Origin: Collinsella aerofaciens
GTDB lineage: Bacteria > Actinomycetota > Coriobacteriia > Coriobacteriales > Coriobacteriaceae
Assembly: GCF_963360655.1 (NCBI RefSeq)
Contig: NZ_OY725712.1
Location: forward strand, 682,001-746,000
Direction of reading: 5' to 3'
DNA: 64,000 nucleotides
Shown: in pieces, positions 24,773-36,037 of the stretch
How the letters are laid out: each line of letters begins with the position of its first letter
Numbering within the stretch: position 1 is the first letter of the stretch
Position numbers and translations under genes: made by a program
The notes under the pieces: model-generated
Databases searched by the model: none
Seen by the model: only the letters and a program-made list of their open reading frames with translations
What the model was told of the DNA's origin: nothing

Positions 24773-25093
24773 TCCCTAAGGCAGCTCCACTTATCGCAGC
24801 CTTAAACGACAGGTGGTCCCCCTCAGGCCGTGCAAAAATCGGAGTATTCTGCAATTTCTCCTCCGGAGGCATAGAATCGGCCGATTGTTAGACGAACTTT
24901 TAGGACGAAGGGTCCGTCTAGTAAATATTTATTCCTCATTTTTATTTAGCGTGTGGATTATCTACTGTCAAAAAGGCAAAGCCAGCCGCTCGAGCTACCA
25001 TCTACGGCCGAACTGGTGCTGAATACTCGCGATTTTGCACATCGCAACCAGGGGGACCCGCCCAAAGAGCGTCAAATACAGCGGGGGAACGCC
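24773..25093. other. 320-bp gene-free stretch
   Basis: No gene or clear RNA. TTAGACG..CGTCTA at about 24888-24922 forms a short inverted repeat, possibly a weak transcription end for ansA. The part around 24920-24970 is AT-rich. Confidence 0.35.
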
Positions 25094-25312
25094 CTATTCG
25101 ATGCCCTCGAGAAGTTCTGACACCGTCATGCCGAGTGCGGGCGCGATCTTAAATAGAACCTTGAGCGTGAAATTTGCCGTCCCATCTTCGATTCGGTCGA
25201 GGTAGGGGCGGCTGATTCCTGTCGCCACACAAAAATCAACCTTGGAGATACCAAGGTCCCTGCGTGTCTCTTCGACCCGCCTGCCAAGAATCTGTTTCGC
25301 ACGTTCGTCCAT
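25094..25312 (-). CDS. small XRE-type helix-turn-helix regulator
   Basis: A 72-residue protein consisting of one Cro/C1 domain: RRVEETRRDLGISKVDFCVA, TGISRPYLDRIEDGTANFTL, and the closing VLFKIAPALGMTVSELLEGI. Its start faces a 24-bp perfect palindrome, so it is probably an autoregulator that also controls the divergent unknown gene at 25389. Confidence 0.85.
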   Translation of the reverse strand: MDERAKQILGRRVEETRRDLGISKVDFCVATGISRPYLDRIEDGTANFTLKVLFKIAPALGMTVSELLEGIE

Positions 25313-25341
25313 GCAGCCGAGTTTGAAATGGAGCCGAACAT

Positions 25342-25365
25342 AAACGTAAACTATAGTTTACGTTT
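25342..25365. promoter_or_regulatory. 24-bp perfect palindrome, operator
   Basis: AAACGTAAACTA is mirrored exactly by TAGTTTACGTTT. It is centred between the small regulator and the divergent unknown gene, 30 bp from the regulator start. Confidence 0.75.
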
Positions 25366-25388
25366 TGCCGAATACACAGGAGTTTTCT

Positions 25389-25778
25389 ATGTCGGGTTCT
25401 TCGGTCCGCATGTACCGAGCCACGCTTCGCACAAACAGCGCACCGCCCAAGCTCGTCGTCGTTGAAGCAGAATGCCTTTCGCCCGATGAGCGCACAGCAT
25501 TTGCATTGCTATCAAGTCGCGTCGCCGCTGTTCTGATCCCTTGCCCGGCGCAAGGTGAACTTGCCATCCAATGCCAAGCGCACAGCTGCTCGCTCAATCA
25601 GGCTGCCGTAATCGCAACCAGCCAACGCGGTCTGCCCCTTCTCCTGGAAGCCGGCATCGCACTCGCCCTTCGCGGTGCCGGATACGAAAACGAGGCCGCC
25701 GCCGACATGGTCTTTAAACCACGATCGAGCGGCGGCCTCGCAGCAGCCATTGAATATGCATGCAGGCTCGTTGCCTAA
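25389..25778 (+). CDS. hypothetical protein divergent from an XRE regulator
   Basis: A 129-residue soluble protein. The ATG at 25389 follows CAGGAG. Strand/helix alternation is suggested by KLVVVEAECLSPDERTAFAL, AAVLIPCPAQ, AAVIATSQRGLPLLLEAGI and a C-terminal helix AAAIEYACRLVA. VIATSQRGLPLLLEAG looks like a ligand- or nucleotide-binding turn, but no family is recognised. The shared operator suggests regulation by the neighbouring XRE protein. Confidence 0.6.
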   Translation: MSGSSVRMYRATLRTNSAPPKLVVVEAECLSPDERTAFALLSSRVAAVLIPCPAQGELAIQCQAHSCSLNQAAVIATSQRGLPLLLEAGIALALRGAGYENEAAADMVFKPRSSGGLAAAIEYACRLVA

Positions 25779-25787
25779 AAGGACAAG

Positions 25788-26171
25788 CTAGAAACCAAAG
25801 CCAAAGCCCGTTCCAGTAATCGCCGAATACATAAAGTAGACGTTGATTACGTTGAGGAACACGCCCGTGATGCAGCCGTTACGCAGGTAGCGCTCGCACG
25901 TAAGACGTGCCATCACAGCGGAGCCCTCGTTGTTTTTTGCCTGGCGTCCCGCCGTAAAGTACGTCGCCACGCTCAGCAGCAGGTTGAGCACCGGCAGTGC
26001 CAGCAGCTCGTAGCTCTTGCCCCAGCGCGTCACCTCGCCGGCGGCGTTAAACTTCGTTGCCACCTCGGGGCCAATGTTGGGGATAACACACGCTGCAACC
26101 ACCAGCGGAATCACCGCAAGTACGAGCAGCGCAATACCCATGTAGCCAGCTTTTTTGCCATATTTAAACAT
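25788..26171 (-). CDS. DUF1648-type membrane protein
   Basis: A 127-residue protein with three to four hydrophobic segments. The first ends in GPEVATKFNAAGEVTRWGKS, the DUF1648 motif found in SdpI-like immunity and sensor proteins, followed by LLALPVLNLLLSVATYF. The C-terminus is glycine/phenylalanine-rich. The role is unknown. It lies 11 nt downstream of ychF on the same strand and could be cotranscribed. Confidence 0.75.
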   Translation of the reverse strand: MFKYGKKAGYMGIALLVLAVIPLVVAACVIPNIGPEVATKFNAAGEVTRWGKSYELLALPVLNLLLSVATYFTAGRQAKNNEGSAVMARLTCERYLRNGCITGVFLNVINVYFMYSAITGTGFGFGF

Positions 26172-26182
26172 GCGCGTCGTCC

Positions 26183-27259
<1,077 letters not shown>

Positions 27260-27386
27260 GACAGCTCCTTTTGGTACAGGTACTTCAAACCGTATAAGTA
27301 TAGCGCCGCCGCAGCATCCGGGCGAATCCGGACACCGCAGCGGCGCAAATGAAGCAGAGATGCGTGAGAGTTCGAGACAGCAGTCC

Positions 27387-28757
<1,371 letters not shown>

Positions 28758-28830
28758 TCAATCCATCCCCGTACGCGGCCTGCACGGTTTGGAATTGTTA
28801 CCTAGAAGTGGAGTTTTTTATCTCTAGAAT

Positions 28831-28863
28831 CGGCCTTGCGGTGCATACCGGCTCTGCAAGGCC
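28831..28863. terminator. hairpin after the PTS gene
   Basis: CGGCCTTGC (28831-28839) pairs with GCAAGGCCG (28855-28863). It may end or attenuate transcription between the PTS gene and the glucosidase; the T-tract is poor on the minus strand. Confidence 0.4.
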
Positions 28864-28885
28864 GATTGTTTCGATGGACGATGGT

Positions 28886-30493
28886 TTACAGAAGAGTCTC
28901 GAACTTCAGAAGACTCTCGAACTTCTCGCGAACCTGCGGGACGCTAAGGCCGACGATGACCTGGATTGACTGACCTTGGACCACCAAGCCATGCGTACCG
29001 ATCGCCTTGAAGGAAGCCTCGGGTGCAACGACGCTCTTGTCCTTGACGTTAACGCGCAGACGGGTAGCGCAGTTCGTTACATCGATGATGTTATCCGTGC
29101 CACCGAGCAGATCGAGGATGTTCTCGGCAAGCACCAAGCGCTCATCATCTTTACTCTGGGCGACCGATTTGCCAGCAGCACCGCCCTGCTTTTGCTTGTA
29201 GTCGGCCTTGGACTTGAGCTCGACCTCAACATCGTCATCCTCGCGACCGGGGGTCTTAAAGTCGAACTTGACGATCAGGAAACGGAAGACCACGACCCAA
29301 AGAGCGGTAAAGCACAGACCGACAAGGATGGAGATGGCGTACTGCAGACCATGTGCGGCCCAAAGGGGCAGCCAGTCCCACGAGAGCATCGAGATGATGC
29401 CGCCGTCGAAGATGCCCACGACGCCAAGGAGGTTTTGAGCCATGCAGCCAAGCGCTCCGAGCACGCAGTGGACGACGAACAGGCCAGGCGCGATGAACAG
29501 GAAGGTGAAGTCAAGCGGCTCGGTAATACCGCAAAGCATAGCGGTAAGGGTGACCGGGATCAGCAGAGCCTTGACGCGCTGCTTGCGCTCGGGTTTGGCG
29601 GTCATATAAAACGCAATGGCGACGCCAAGCGAGCCGAAGACCTTAGTCCAACCAGGGCAGGTATAGGCAGCCCAGGGTGCGGCATCCTTAAGAGCAATGC
29701 TCGGATCGGCAGCCAGTTGGGGCAGGATGTTAGCCCAAGCGGCAAAAATGCCGCCATTGACCGCCGCGTTGTCGTAATAGAACGGCGTATAGATAAAGTG
29801 GTGAAGGCCTGTAGGAATCAGCACGCGCTCGAAGAAAGCAAAGACGCCAACGCCGAACGTACCGGCGGAAAGGATGAATCCCTGGAAGGCGGAGATAGCA
29901 GCCTGAACATGCGGCCACACCAGGCAGGCGATAAGAGCGACCGGAACCATAACGAAGAAACCGATCATATAGATGAACACGGAGCCCGAGAACACGCCCA
30001 GCCACTCAGGAAGTTCGGTGTCGAAGAACTTGTTATGCAGCATCGTGGCGATACCAGAGATAATGAGCGCGCCCATGATGCCCATATCAAGCGTTTTGAT
30101 GCTTGCGATAGTGGCAAGACCAGTACCGCTGCCCGCCTCGACAGAGTAGTCAACACCAAAGACAGGGCCCCACTGCCCCAAGATTGTGCTTACAAAGTAG
30201 TTGAAGGTAAGGTAGATGGCCAAAGCCTCCATGCAGCAGCGAGCGTTCTGCTTGTTCGCGAGCGAGATTGGCAACGCTACGCAAAACAGCAACGGCATCT
30301 GGTTAAAGAGCGTCCAACCACCCTGGAGCAGCACATTCCAGCAATCAAACCAAAGATGACCCGCTGTGGCCATCTCGCCAAAGATCGCCTCGGTGGTAAA
30401 CAACGTACCCAGGCCGACGACGATTCCGGAAAATGCGAAAAGAATTGCAGGCGTGTACATTGCACCGCCGAAACGTTGTATCTTTTGCATCAT
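28886..30493 (-). CDS. PTS alpha-glucoside transporter, IICB
   Basis: A 535-residue permease. The membrane IIC domain (~1-430) begins MMQKIQRFGGAMYTPAILFA and has GITEPLDFTFLFIAPGLF, the conserved substrate-loop motif. After a charged linker the IIB domain (~460-535) has VTNCATRLRVNVKD with the phosphorylatable Cys. No IIA domain is attached; the Crr-type IIA at 58964 could supply phosphate. The start at 30493 follows GAGAGGGGG and matches family N-termini; a start at 30517 is possible. Closest to MalB/GlvC-type transporters. Confidence 0.9.
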   Translation of the reverse strand: MMQKIQRFGGAMYTPAILFAFSGIVVGLGTLFTTEAIFGEMATAGHLWFDCWNVLLQGGWTLFNQMPLLFCVALPISLANKQNARCCMEALAIYLTFNYFVSTILGQWGPVFGVDYSVEAGSGTGLATIASIKTLDMGIMGALIISGIATMLHNKFFDTELPEWLGVFSGSVFIYMIGFFVMVPVALIACLVWPHVQAAISAFQGFILSAGTFGVGVFAFFERVLIPTGLHHFIYTPFYYDNAAVNGGIFAAWANILPQLAADPSIALKDAAPWAAYTCPGWTKVFGSLGVAIAFYMTAKPERKQRVKALLIPVTLTAMLCGITEPLDFTFLFIAPGLFVVHCVLGALGCMAQNLLGVVGIFDGGIISMLSWDWLPLWAAHGLQYAISILVGLCFTALWVVVFRFLIVKFDFKTPGREDDDVEVELKSKADYKQKQGGAAGKSVAQSKDDERLVLAENILDLLGGTDNIIDVTNCATRLRVNVKDKSVVAPEASFKAIGTHGLVVQGQSIQVIVGLSVPQVREKFESLLKFETLL

Positions 30494-30641
30494 GACGGGG
30501 AATCCCCCTCTCTTCATTCGGAGCGACTGCGGTTTTGGCTTCACTCGAGACCGCAGACGCGCCGTTTGCGTGTACCTCGTGCAATAGGACGGGTGGGCCC
30601 GCTTCCCTGACTTCTTGCGCTTCTATTTTTATCATATCACT

Positions 30642-30804
30642 TATCTAGACAAGTTAGCATAAATACTACGGTCGGTAAACGGTTGATTATTGGCCGTAAA
30701 CGGTATGAGTCCAGTGTTTTGCCTGCTAAATCTGACATACCTTATGGCTGCATTTAAAATTTCTTTTCTACTTGTCTAGATGTGCTTGTCTATATCTATA
30801 GACA
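30642..30804. promoter_or_regulatory. cluster of GntR-type operator sites
   Basis: The 357-bp region between the PTS gene and the divergent dehydrogenase contains TATCTAGACAAGT (30642-30654), ACTTGTCTAGA (30770-30780) and TGTCTATA-TC-TATAGACA (30787-30804). All are variants of one dyad resembling ACTTGTCTAGACAAGT, the style of UTRA-type GntR operators. A second motif, GTAAACGGT, occurs twice (about 30677 and 30698). The GntR gene at 31942 is the likely binder. Confidence 0.6.
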
Positions 30805-30850
30805 TACCTATACTTCATTACAACATTCACCGCCACGTTAAGGAGTCACC

Positions 30851-31876
30851 ATGAAAAGCGCGGTCTTCTATGGAAAGCACGACCTCAGAGTCGAGGAATC
30901 GGCAAAGCCGGCCGTGGGCAGGCGCGACGTTCTGATCAACGTCAAAGCTTGCGGCGTCTGCGGTACCGACGTTCATATCTATGAAGGCGACAAGGGTGCA
31001 GCCGACGTTACCCCGCCCACGATCCTTGGTCATGAGTTTGCGGGCGTTGTCGAGGCCGTGGGCAGCGACGTCGCTGGCTTTAAACCGGGCGATCGCGTGT
31101 GCATCGACCCAAACCATCCCTGCGGCTGCTGCGAACCCTGCCGCGACGGAATCAACCACTACTGCGAGCATATGACCGGTTACGGCACCACTGTTAACGG
31201 CGGCTTTGCCGAGTACTGCTCCGTCGATATGCAGCAAGTTTACAAGTTGGGCGATCACACCAGCTTTGAGCAGGGTGCTATGACCGAGCCCGTCGCCTGC
31301 TGCCTGCACGGCATCGATATGTGCAACATCAAGCCCGGCAGCACAGTTGTCGTTATCGGCGGTGGCATGATCGGTCTGCTCATGATGCAGCTTGCTAAAA
31401 ACGCCGGCGCCACCAAGGTTGTCTTGCTCGAGCCTGTCGAAGGCAAGCGCGAGGTTGCGCTCAAACTCGGCGCCGACCTGGCAATTGATTCCATCCACGA
31501 GGACGTCCCGGCCCGCCTGAAGCAGGAGGGCGTCGGCAACGTCGATGTCGTTATCGAGTGTGTTGGCAAGCCCGTCACCATCGAGCAGGCCATCCAGATC
31601 GCCGGCCATAAGGCTACGGTCATGATGTTCGGCCTCACCAAGCCCGATGAGACAATCACCGTCAAGCCCTTCGAGGTCTTCCAGAAGGAGCTTGTGCTTA
31701 CCTCGTCCTACATCAACCCTTATACGCAGCGTCGCGCGCTCGAGCTCATCGACTCTGGCAGGCTCGACGTATCCTCGATGGTCGCCAAGGTGGCTTCCCT
31801 CGACGAACTCGGCGCCATCCTGTCAGACCCAGCTCTGCGTGCCATGGGTAAATATATAATCGACCCCAGCAAGTAA
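30851..31876 (+). CDS. zinc-dependent medium-chain dehydrogenase
   Basis: A 341-residue polyol or alcohol dehydrogenase. Catalytic zinc ligands: Cys in KACGVCGTDVH, the His-Glu pair in GHEFAGVVEAVG and a later Glu in MTEPVACCLHG. The structural zinc site is CGCCEPCRDGINHYC. Nucleotide motif VVVIGGGMIGLLMMQLAKNAG. AAGGAG precedes the ATG. It is divergent from the alpha-glucoside PTS and followed by the GntR gene, so it probably oxidises a sugar or polyol derived from the imported substrate; the exact substrate is unknown. Confidence 0.9.
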   Translation: MKSAVFYGKHDLRVEESAKPAVGRRDVLINVKACGVCGTDVHIYEGDKGAADVTPPTILGHEFAGVVEAVGSDVAGFKPGDRVCIDPNHPCGCCEPCRDGINHYCEHMTGYGTTVNGGFAEYCSVDMQQVYKLGDHTSFEQGAMTEPVACCLHGIDMCNIKPGSTVVVIGGGMIGLLMMQLAKNAGATKVVLLEPVEGKREVALKLGADLAIDSIHEDVPARLKQEGVGNVDVVIECVGKPVTIEQAIQIAGHKATVMMFGLTKPDETITVKPFEVFQKELVLTSSYINPYTQRRALELIDSGRLDVSSMVAKVASLDELGAILSDPALRAMGKYIIDPSK

Positions 31877-31941
31877 ATCGATCGACACCTGCGCGAGCAG
31901 TCCTCATCCACCGCTCGCGCACTCAGCTCTAGGAGACCGTC

Positions 31942-32697
31942 ATGGCGCGAGCCATCTTCCAAACCATTTATGACAACGTGAAGCAGTCGATTGACGACGG
32001 CACATACGCCTATCTAAGCTATCTGCCTTCGGAGACTGAACTCACGCAGCTGTTTGGCTGTTCGCGCATGACGGTCCGTCGCGCCATCTCGATGCTTGCG
32101 GCAGATGGCTACGTGCTCCCCCAGCAAGGCAAAGGCATGCGCGTCATTCGCAACATCAGTGACGAGACGAATCGTGGTGGCGGCGGACTCGAGACCTTTA
32201 AGGAAATCGCAGCCAGCCGAGGCTTTGAGCTCAAAACGGTTACCACTGTCTTTGAGCTCCTCGTCTGCAACAAGGCGCTCTCCAAGATTACCGGGTTTCC
32301 TGAAGGCTGTGAGCTCACGCGTGCCAAACGCATCCGTTATGCAGACGGACGGGCCGTGTGCTCCGACGACTCCTATTACCTAAGCTCACAGGTACCGGGG
32401 CTGACACCCGAGATTGTCAACGACTCGATCTATCGTTACCTCGAAGAAGACCTTGGCATTAAGATTGCCACGGGCAAACGCGATGTAACGATTGAGCATC
32501 CCACGCCCGAGGATGCACGCGTGCTCGATCTCGACGACTTTAACGCACTCGCCGTTGTACGCGGGCAGACCTACAACGCCGACGGTATCCTTATGGAATA
32601 CACCGAGACAAAGCAGGTTCCCAGCTTCTTTTTACTCCACGAAACGGTCACCCGCCGCAATAACGGCAGCGAGACCCATCAGAGCAGTATGAGCTAA
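31942..32697 (+). CDS. GntR/UTRA-family regulator
   Basis: A 251-residue regulator. Winged helix at residues ~5-70 (SYLPSETELTQLFGCSRMTV, then RRAISMLAADGYVLPQQGKG) and a UTRA sugar-binding domain (~85-240). Such regulators usually sense phosphorylated sugars and repress PTS genes. It follows the dehydrogenase by 65 bp, and three related dyads lie in the PTS/dehydrogenase intergenic region. Confidence 0.9.
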   Translation: MARAIFQTIYDNVKQSIDDGTYAYLSYLPSETELTQLFGCSRMTVRRAISMLAADGYVLPQQGKGMRVIRNISDETNRGGGGLETFKEIAASRGFELKTVTTVFELLVCNKALSKITGFPEGCELTRAKRIRYADGRAVCSDDSYYLSSQVPGLTPEIVNDSIYRYLEEDLGIKIATGKRDVTIEHPTPEDARVLDLDDFNALAVVRGQTYNADGILMEYTETKQVPSFFLLHETVTRRNNGSETHQSSMS

Positions 32698-32712
32698 CCA
32701 TCTATTAGTTGC

Positions 32713-32778
32713 GGTGGAATAGTTCCTAGAATGGCCAGCTTAAGGGCAAAACAGGAACTATTCCACCCCAACTTTTTT
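32713..32778 (+). terminator. terminator after the GntR gene
   Basis: A 15-bp perfect stem GGTGGAATAGTTCCT / AGGAACTATTCCACC, then CCAACTTTTTT. Confidence 0.85.
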
Positions 32779-32828
32779 GGCCGGCGGGGCAGCACCTGTC
32801 CCACCGGCCATCATTTACGCTCTTTCAG

Positions 32829-34082
32829 CTAGTCCGCGAGCTTTTCTACCTGGTCGAGCATCTTGTCGAGCTTGGCCTTTGCTTCGGCCTTGACCTTCTC
32901 AGCTTCTTCGTGAGCCTTCGCCTTCTGGGCGGCCTTTTCCTCGGCTTCGGGATCGACGACGACCAGATTGGACGCGTCGTGCTCAACAAGCTTGAGCGCA
33001 TGCTCGGGACAAACCTTGACACAGGCGCCGCAGCCTAAACAATACGTGGACTCCAACGCAAAGCGGCCGCTTCCCACCAAATCGCAGGCGAACGTGGGGC
33101 ACACGTTGACGCACTCGCCGCACGACGTGCACTTGTCAAAATCGCACTCCGGCGTGCTCACCTGCATATTCTGGGCAAGCTCGGGATGGTTCTGCAGTGT
33201 CGAGAGCACCAGCTGCCGCCCATGGGTGAGCGAACGGCGACGCTTGGTCGTCGTGGTGCCGCACATGGTGTTGAGCGTACGCTCCAGCTGGGTAATCTGA
33301 TGGCGATGGGCCTTGAGCTTTTGCGTCACCGAAGCCAGCGCCGCCGTCGCCGGATTGAGCTTGGTCACCGTCAGGCCCGTGGTGCGGGCAATTTTTTCCA
33401 TGTACTCTTTGCGCTCGTACTCGCGGCGCTTATGGCATTTGAGGCTCTTGGGGTCGACCTCCAAGCCCATACCCGTGCCGGACCACTCCTCGGCCTTCGC
33501 AATCGCCTCGCCCAGAATGTCCTCGCCGCCGGTGTTGCGGCATTTATCGCACACGCCCAACGGCAGGTACACACTCACGTTGGGATAGTCGGCCAGTACC
33601 GAAAACCAAGTCTCTGCCGTAATATCGCCCACGCAGGCAACGACGACCTCGTTTTCACGCGGCATGCGTTTGAGGGCACGCGTGCAGGTGACGTAGGCGG
33701 TCTCGTGGCTCGTAGCAGCAGAGACGATATCGTCATACAGGTTTTTAGGCGCCAGGCGCGGCGAGATGATCGCCTCGGTCGGGCAGGCAGCGGCGCACAG
33801 ACCGCACTTGCGGCAGGAGTCGAGAATCTCGATGGAGTCTTCCTCGACCTCGATAGCGTTGACCGGGCACACGTCCATGCACGCGGTGCAACCGCTCTTT
33901 TCGTTTTTGCAGGTCAGGCACGGAATGGTGTTGCCGCGCGGACGCTCCTTGTAGTCAGCAGGATTCCACTGCGGCGCCGACGGATCGAGTGCATCGGTCA
34001 CGCCGCCAAGCGGGTTTTTAAGAAAATCGAAACCCTTGCTGATCTCGATAATGTCATCAAACAGATCGTGTTCCTGCGCCAT
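32829..34082 (-). CDS. multi-cluster 4Fe-4S ferredoxin-type protein
   Basis: A 417-residue protein. An N-terminal region with CLTCKNEKSGCTACMDVCP and CRKCGLCAAACP, and a later pair CTSCGECVNVCP and CLGCGACVKVCP, would bind about four 4Fe-4S clusters. The middle part has CDKCRNTGGED. The C-terminus is a lysine/alanine/glutamate-rich coiled coil. The ATG at 34082 follows GGAGGGG. It resembles electron-transfer proteins of anaerobes, but no partner enzyme is adjacent, so the donor and acceptor are unknown. Confidence 0.85.
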   Translation of the reverse strand: MAQEHDLFDDIIEISKGFDFLKNPLGGVTDALDPSAPQWNPADYKERPRGNTIPCLTCKNEKSGCTACMDVCPVNAIEVEEDSIEILDSCRKCGLCAAACPTEAIISPRLAPKNLYDDIVSAATSHETAYVTCTRALKRMPRENEVVVACVGDITAETWFSVLADYPNVSVYLPLGVCDKCRNTGGEDILGEAIAKAEEWSGTGMGLEVDPKSLKCHKRREYERKEYMEKIARTTGLTVTKLNPATAALASVTQKLKAHRHQITQLERTLNTMCGTTTTKRRRSLTHGRQLVLSTLQNHPELAQNMQVSTPECDFDKCTSCGECVNVCPTFACDLVGSGRFALESTYCLGCGACVKVCPEHALKLVEHDASNLVVVDPEAEEKAAQKAKAHEEAEKVKAEAKAKLDKMLDQVEKLAD

Positions 34083-34233
34083 GCGCGGCCCCTCCCTGAG
34101 CAGTGCAAACAAGCAAGAGATAATGATACGCTATCGGCCCACGCCTCGGGCAAATTACACGCGGAGCATCTTTGCGGCAAATAGCCCATGGCCTATCGCC
34201 GCCTCGATTGCACAAGGTCAATCAAGTGCCAAG

Positions 34234-34740
34234 CTATGCCTCGCACATGAGCTGCACGAGTTTTTGTTTGGTCACCTTGGCCTGCTCGTTGGCCATATTG
34301 CGCTCGTTTCTAAAGACCGCATTTGCAACACCCTGCAGATCGCCATCGGAAATCACGCTGCACGGACCGTCCATCGACGCCGCCGTGGGGCATACGCACA
34401 ACGGCAACTCGGCATAAAACGCAACGGCCTTGGCGATATCGAGCATCTTGCCGCCGCCAATACCCACCACCATGTCGCAATACTCGGCCTGGGCTTCCTT
34501 AGCCATTTCGACAACGGCCTCTTCCGTACACGGACCGTCATAAATCTTAAAGAACGGCTCGCTTAGATCTTCGTCCAGAAATCCATCGACGATCTGCCTG
34601 CACAGCCGATCCTCGGTGCCCTGGTCAAACAAGACATAGGCAGCGCAGCCCAACCATGACAAATACCTGCCTTGACGCGACAGTTCGCCCGGCCCCTGAA
34701 CATACCGGCCGGGACCGCCGTAAACCATAGGAAGCGCCAT
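34234..34740 (-). pseudogene. glycerol-dehydrogenase-like gene with internal deletion
   Basis: 168 codons, against ~366 in the neighbouring paralog. The first ~130 residues match the nucleotide-binding domain (YGGPGRYVQGPGEL, VVGIGGGKMLDIAKAVAFY, CPTAASMDGPCSVISD). The last ~35 (DLQGVANAVFRNERNMANEQ...LV) match only the extreme C-terminus of that family. About 200 residues between, including all metal-binding histidines, are missing, yet the frame is kept. It cannot be an active dehydrogenase; a residual nucleotide-binding role is conceivable. Confidence 0.7.
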
Positions 34741-34805
34741 ACGAGAATCCGCCCTTCATCAAACAACGATTGGTGCAAAGTAACCTTGCCCCTTTGCACC
34801 ATAGC

Positions 34806-34842
34806 AAAAAGGGGCAAAGCCATCTGCTGGCTTTGCCCCTTC
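34806..34842 (-). terminator. terminator of the glycerol dehydrogenase gene
   Basis: On the minus strand GGGGCAAAGCC-N7-GGCTTTGCCCC is followed by TTTTT. Confidence 0.85.
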
Positions 34843-34853
34843 CTTAGCTTGAT

Positions 34854-35954
34854 TTACTCATCCATGAGATAGTAGTGGCCCAGTGCGTCGGCACCCAGGA
34901 TGGCGTTGGCGACCATCTCGGGCGTCACCTCAAACGGCATATTGCACATGGTGTCATCGGGCGCGCAGGCGGCCTCGGCAACAATCATGGCTTGCTCGCG
35001 CGTAAGCTCAGCAACGCCAAGTTCCTTCATCGTGACCGGCAGACCCAGCTCAATGCAGAAGCCCAAGACTTCCTCGAGTTTCTCAGTCGGGGCATCCTCG
35101 AGTACCAGCTGGACGATGGTGCCGAAGGCGACCTTCTCGCCGTGATACATGCTGTGGCACTCGGGCAGCATCGTCAAGCCATTATGGATGGCATGGGCCG
35201 CAGCGAGACCCGAGCTCTCAAAGCCAATGCCCGAAAGCAGCGTATTGGCCTCAATGATGTGCTCGACGGCAGGCGTGAGCGCGCCCTTCTCCAGCGCGAC
35301 CTTGGCCTTGACGCCATCGGCCATAAGCGTCTCGTAGCAGAGCTTGGCGAGCGCCAGACCGGCCATTCCGCCCTTGCCGCCGGCGCAGGTGCCGCCGTCG
35401 GCATCGTGCGTCGCCTGAGCCTCGAAATAGGTTGCGAGCGCATCGCCCATACCGGAAACCGTCAGGCGCACCGGGCTCGCCGCGATAACCGTCGTATCCA
35501 TAAGGACGATATTGGGGTTTGCCTTAAGGAAGAGGTATTTGTCGAACTGGCCGTCATCGGTATAGAGCACCGAAAGCGCCGAACACGGGGCATCGGTCGA
35601 AGCAATGGTGGGGCAAATGATAACCGGGGACTCCAGGTAATAGGCGACGGCCTTCGCGGTGTCGAGGATCTTGCCGCCACCGACGCCGACGATGATGTCG
35701 CAACCGTTGTCGCGAGCGAGCGCAACCAGGCGATCGACCTCGCCCTTGGAGCACTCGCCGTTAAAGTCCTCAAACAGCAGCTCGGCCTTAGCCTCGGTAA
35801 AACCGCCCTCGATCTTGGCACCGACGCGCTTCTTGCCCGAAGGCGTCACGATGACGAGGGCCTTAGCGCCGAGCGGCTCAACGTAAGAGCCGAGCTTGGC
35901 GAGCTCGTCCGGACCCTGGATGTACTTGCTGGGGCTATTGAAAATTGCAGCCAT
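34854..35954 (-). CDS. gldA: glycerol dehydrogenase
   Basis: A 366-residue iron/zinc-dependent dehydrogenase oxidising glycerol to dihydroxyacetone with NAD. Nucleotide motif VGVGGGKILDTAKAVAYY, CPTIASTDAPCSALSVLYTD, and metal ligands in SGMGDALATYFEA, AHAIHNGL and CHSMYHGEKVAFG. Full length for the family. It lies between a deleted paralog downstream and an iron alcohol dehydrogenase upstream, all on the same strand but with their own terminators. Confidence 0.95.
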   Translation of the reverse strand: MAAIFNSPSKYIQGPDELAKLGSYVEPLGAKALVIVTPSGKKRVGAKIEGGFTEAKAELLFEDFNGECSKGEVDRLVALARDNGCDIIVGVGGGKILDTAKAVAYYLESPVIICPTIASTDAPCSALSVLYTDDGQFDKYLFLKANPNIVLMDTTVIAASPVRLTVSGMGDALATYFEAQATHDADGGTCAGGKGGMAGLALAKLCYETLMADGVKAKVALEKGALTPAVEHIIEANTLLSGIGFESSGLAAAHAIHNGLTMLPECHSMYHGEKVAFGTIVQLVLEDAPTEKLEEVLGFCIELGLPVTMKELGVAELTREQAMIVAEAACAPDDTMCNMPFEVTPEMVANAILGADALGHYYLMDE

Positions 35955-35970
35955 AACTATCCCATTCTCT

Positions 35971-36015
35971 AAAAGAAAAAAGAAAGGGGCTCCGTACAGA
36001 TACGTGCGGAGCCCC
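35971..36015 (-). terminator. terminator of the iron alcohol dehydrogenase gene
   Basis: On the minus strand GGGGCTCCG..CGGAGCCCC followed by TTTCTTTTTTC. Confidence 0.85.
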
Positions 36016-36037
36016 TCGTTACGATAACAAGAGTCGA

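Noticed and set aside
24685-25022. Short frames after the asparaginase gene
   Set aside because: Overlap the ansA end or AT-rich noncoding DNA, with no protein-like features.
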